A stretch of DNA of 7,648 nucleotides from DATJQF01 sp035505995 (GTDB lineage Bacteria; Bacteroidota; Bacteroidia; Bacteroidales; FEN-979): assembly GCA_035505995.1 (NCBI GenBank), contig DATJQF010000052.1, positions 1-7,648 on the forward strand, in the 5' to 3' direction. Numbering within the stretch: position 1 is the stretch's first letter; each line of letters starts with the position of its first letter. The position numbers and the translations under genes were made by a program. Positions 5,758 through 7,648 of this stretch are shown here, in pieces. The notes under the pieces were generated by a model. The model was not told where the DNA came from. It did not search any database and was given only the letters and a program-made list of their open reading frames with translations.

Positions 5758-5761
5758 CATC

Positions 5762-7030
5762 TTGCTTGTTCCATTAGCAGAGCAGCTTCGTCCTGAATCC
5801 CTGGATGGCTATATCGGGCAGGAGCACCTGGTAGGACCCGGGGCGATCCTCCGGAAAGCCATCGAGACGGGGGAAGTACCGTCGATGGTCCTGTGGGGCC
5901 CCCCCGGCGTGGGCAAGACCACCCTGGCGTACATTATCTCCCGGCAGCTCCGCCGCCAGTTCTTTACCCTGAGCGCCGTAAGCTCCGGCGTGAAGGACGT
6001 GAGGGATATCATCAGCCTGGCGAAAAAGACCGGCGACAGCCCCTTCCTGTTCATCGATGAGATCCACCGGTTCAGCAAATCGCAGCAGGATGCCCTGCTG
6101 GGAGCGGTGGAAAAGGGGATTGTCACCTTTATCGGGGCCACCACGGAGAATCCTTCCTTCGAGGTCATCTCTCCCTTGCTTTCCCGTTGCCAGATCTATA
6201 TCCTGAAACCACTGGAAGAGGAACATCTGCTGAAGCTGCTCGAGATGGGACGCGAACATCTGTCCCGGGCGCTCGGGAAGCCGGTGCGGATCGAAGAGCC
6301 GGAAGCCCTGCTGCGGATCTCAGGCGGCGATGCCCGGAAACTCTTCAATGCGCTGGAGCTGGTGGCCGGATCAGAGAAGAAGCAGGACCGGGAGATCGTG
6401 ATCACCAACCGGAATACCCTCCGCATCATCCAGCAAAACCTCGCCCTGTACGATAAGGCCGGGGAGATGCATTACGATATCATTTCCGCATTTATCAAGT
6501 CGATGCGGGGAAGCGATCCCAATGGCGCGGTATACTGGCTGGCACGGATGGTACAGGCCGGAGAAGATCCGCTCTTCATCGCCCGGCGGATGCTGATCCT
6601 GGCATCGGAGGATATCGGGAATGCCAACCCGAACGCCCTCCTGCTGGCTAACTCCTGCTTCCAGGCCGTCAACGTGATCGGGTACCCCGAATGCGACCTG
6701 ATCCTTTCCCAGACCGCCATCTACCTGGCCTGCTCCCCGAAGAGCAATGCCTCCTACCTGGCGATCCGGAAAGCGCAGCAGGCGACCCGCGAGGCAGGCG
6801 ACCAACCCGTGCCGCTTCACATCCGCAACGCCCCCACCAAGCTGATGAAGAAGATAGGTTACGGGAAGGATTATAAATACGCCCATGATTTCGAGCATAA
6901 TTTTGCGGAGCAGGAGTTCCTGCCGGAAAAGCTCAGCGGAACCGCTTTTTATGAGCCGCAGGATAACCCGAGGGAAAAGGAGCTGCGGGCCAGGCTGAAG
7001 GAACTCTGGAAGAAAAAATATAACTACTGA
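5762..7030 (+). CDS. rarA: Replication-associated recombination AAA+ ATPase RarA (MgsA)
   Basis: A clamp-loader-like AAA+ ATPase of the RarA/MgsA/WRNIP1 family that acts at stalled replication forks. It is 422 residues, normal for the family. Landmarks: N-terminal PLAEQLRPESLDGYIGQEHL (4-23); Walker A GPPGVGKT (46-53); SAVSSGVKDVRD (71-82); Walker B LFIDEIHRF (96-104); sensor 1 GATTENPSF (125-133); arginine finger Arg142 in LLSRCQ; sensor 2 GGDARKLFNALE (188-199); and the C-terminal tetramerisation domain with SEDIGNANP (282-290), YLACSPKSNA (321-330), RNAPTKLMKKIGYGKDYKYAHD (355-376) and EPQDNPRE. Initiation must be non-ATG: the frame is closed by a TAA at 5753-5755, and TTG at 5762 is the only usual start before the conserved core. 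That gives MLVPLAEQ, a typical short N-terminus. The gene appears intact and monocistronic or read through into kdsA. Confidence 0.96.
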   Translation: MLVPLAEQLRPESLDGYIGQEHLVGPGAILRKAIETGEVPSMVLWGPPGVGKTTLAYIISRQLRRQFFTLSAVSSGVKDVRDIISLAKKTGDSPFLFIDEIHRFSKSQQDALLGAVEKGIVTFIGATTENPSFEVISPLLSRCQIYILKPLEEEHLLKLLEMGREHLSRALGKPVRIEEPEALLRISGGDARKLFNALELVAGSEKKQDREIVITNRNTLRIIQQNLALYDKAGEMHYDIISAFIKSMRGSDPNGAVYWLARMVQAGEDPLFIARRMLILASEDIGNANPNALLLANSCFQAVNVIGYPECDLILSQTAIYLACSPKSNASYLAIRKAQQATREAGDQPVPLHIRNAPTKLMKKIGYGKDYKYAHDFEHNFAEQEFLPEKLSGTAFYEPQDNPREKELRARLKELWKKKYNY

Positions 7031-7039
7031 AATAACTTC

Positions 7040-7084
7040 ATAAACTTTATAAACTTTATAAACTTTACAAACTTTACAAACTTT
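7040..7084. repeat. Five-copy 9-bp tandem repeat between rarA and kdsA
   Basis: The unit ATAAACTTT occurs three times (7040-7048, 7049-7057, 7058-7066) and then as ACAAACTTT twice (7067-7075, 7076-7084). A degenerate copy seems to precede it at 7032-7039. The tract fills most of the 75-bp gap between the rarA stop and the kdsA ATG and ends 21 nt before that ATG. There is no clear TAnnTTTG box here, and no hairpin terminator for rarA. Confidence 0.9.
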
Positions 7085-7105
7085 ATACCCTAACCCCGCC
7101 GTCTC

Positions 7106-7648
7106 ATGTTTGAAATACCCAATTTGAAACACACGGATTCCGGCAATTTCTTCCTCATCGCAGGTCCCTGTGTGGTGGAAAGCGAGGAACTGGTGATGGA
7201 AGTCGCGGCGAAGGTCGCCTCAATCACCGAAAAGCTCGGCATCCCTTATATTTTCAAGGCTTCTTACCGGAAAGCCAACCGGTCGCGGCTCGACTCCTTT
7301 ACCGGGATCGGCGATCAGAAGGCCCTGGAGATCATCCGGAAAGCCGGGAAGAAATACTCCCTGCCCACCCTCACCGATATTCATACGGAAGAGGAAGCGG
7401 TGAAGGCAGCCCTGTATGCCGACGTCCTTCAGATCCCGGCATTCCTCTGCCGTCAGACCGACCTGCTCGTGGCGGCCGGGAAAACGGAAAAAACGATCAA
7501 TGTGAAGAAAGGGCAGTTCGCCTCCTCTTCATCCATGAAATTCGCGGTGGATAAGATCCGGTCGACGGGCAATGAGAAGATCATGCTTACCGAAAGGGGA
7601 ACGACGTTTGGGTACGAGGACCTGGTGGTGGATTTCAGGAATATCCCG
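7106..7648 (+). CDS. kdsA: 3-deoxy-D-manno-octulosonate 8-phosphate synthase, partial (3' end outside window)
   Basis: Condenses phosphoenolpyruvate with arabinose 5-phosphate to KDO-8-phosphate, the first committed step to the KDO of the LPS inner core, in the cytosol. The first 181 codons are present and open to the last base of the window, out of about 270-285 expected. Motifs: FFLIAGPCVVES (15-26), FKASYRKANRSR (50-61), LTDIHTEEEA (89-98), LQIPAFLCRQTDLL (108-121), NVKKGQF (132-138) and LTERGTTFGYEDLVVDF (161-177). Cys22 in AGPC stands where the metal ligand Cys11 of Aquifex KdsA is, whereas E. coli KdsA has Asn there; this suggests the metal-dependent class. The other expected ligands (His, Glu, Asp) lie past the window. 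The ATG at 7106 gives the usual short N-terminus before the first strand. No strong Shine-Dalgarno is seen. Confidence 0.95.
   Translation, partial: MFEIPNLKHTDSGNFFLIAGPCVVESEELVMEVAAKVASITEKLGIPYIFKASYRKANRSRLDSFTGIGDQKALEIIRKAGKKYSLPTLTDIHTEEEAVKAALYADVLQIPAFLCRQTDLLVAAGKTEKTINVKKGQFASSSSMKFAVDKIRSTGNEKIMLTERGTTFGYEDLVVDFRNIP

Noticed and set aside
7040..7084. A CRISPR-like or iteron-like array.
   Set aside because: Units are 9 bp and contiguous with no spacers and no cas genes; rep or origin features are absent.
6371..7132. A minus-strand frame whose N-terminal part reads as repeated KVYKVYKV.
   Set aside because: The repetitive peptide is just the translation of the 9-bp DNA repeat at 7040-7084, and the rest is antisense to rarA.
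1..7648. Search for a novel defence, mobile or biosynthetic system.
   Set aside because: Every gene of substantial size is a recognised housekeeping gene. There are no transposase, integrase, toxin-antitoxin or cluster signatures, and the remaining unknowns are small exported proteins.

Overview
The window looks like chromosomal DNA of a Gram-negative member of the Bacteroidota with a moderately GC-rich genome. Three things point there. Several upstream regions carry the phylum's -7 box TAnnTTTG, twice with a perfect TTTG 21 nt upstream. The protein variants (RarA, KdsA, small secreted TonB-C-domain proteins, a small lipoprotein rich in Asp-Ser) match that phylum from memory. Most genes lack a strong Shine-Dalgarno sequence. 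KdsA implies a KDO-containing outer membrane. I cannot name a genus from the sequence.

Layout. 1-183 has no gene I can support. At 184-1002 a clear promoter drives two tandem paralogous secreted proteins (249-599 and 658-1002), each little more than a TonB C-terminal-like fold. Convergent to them, 8 bp away, is pdxH (1011-1655, minus), the pyridoxamine 5'-phosphate oxidase. Divergent from pdxH runs a plus-strand block: a two-module iron-sulfur protein (1722-2213; 4Fe-4S mono-cluster domain plus CDGSH domain), then the three genes of the proton-translocating NAD(P) transhydrogenase, pntAA, pntAB and pntB (2264-5169), packed with gaps of 5 and 3 nt. A GC palindrome and a bidirectional intrinsic terminator (5205-5234) close this block and also serve the convergent small lipoprotein gene (5249-5524, minus). 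An AT-rich divergent intergenic region with two promoters separates that gene from rarA (5762-7030, TTG start), the replication-fork AAA+ ATPase. A 9-bp tandem repeat follows, then the 5' 181 codons of kdsA (KDO-8-phosphate synthase), cut by the window end.

How the genes fit together. Apart from the transhydrogenase operon, and possibly its leading Fe-S protein, this is a set of unrelated housekeeping genes: vitamin B6 cofactor supply, NADPH/NADH balance, DNA replication maintenance and LPS core synthesis. I see no mobile element, CRISPR array, RNA gene, defence system or biosynthetic cluster. The least explained items are the two TonB-C-only proteins, the Asp-Ser-repeat lipoprotein, the link between the dual Fe-S protein and pnt, and several short intergenic repeats.
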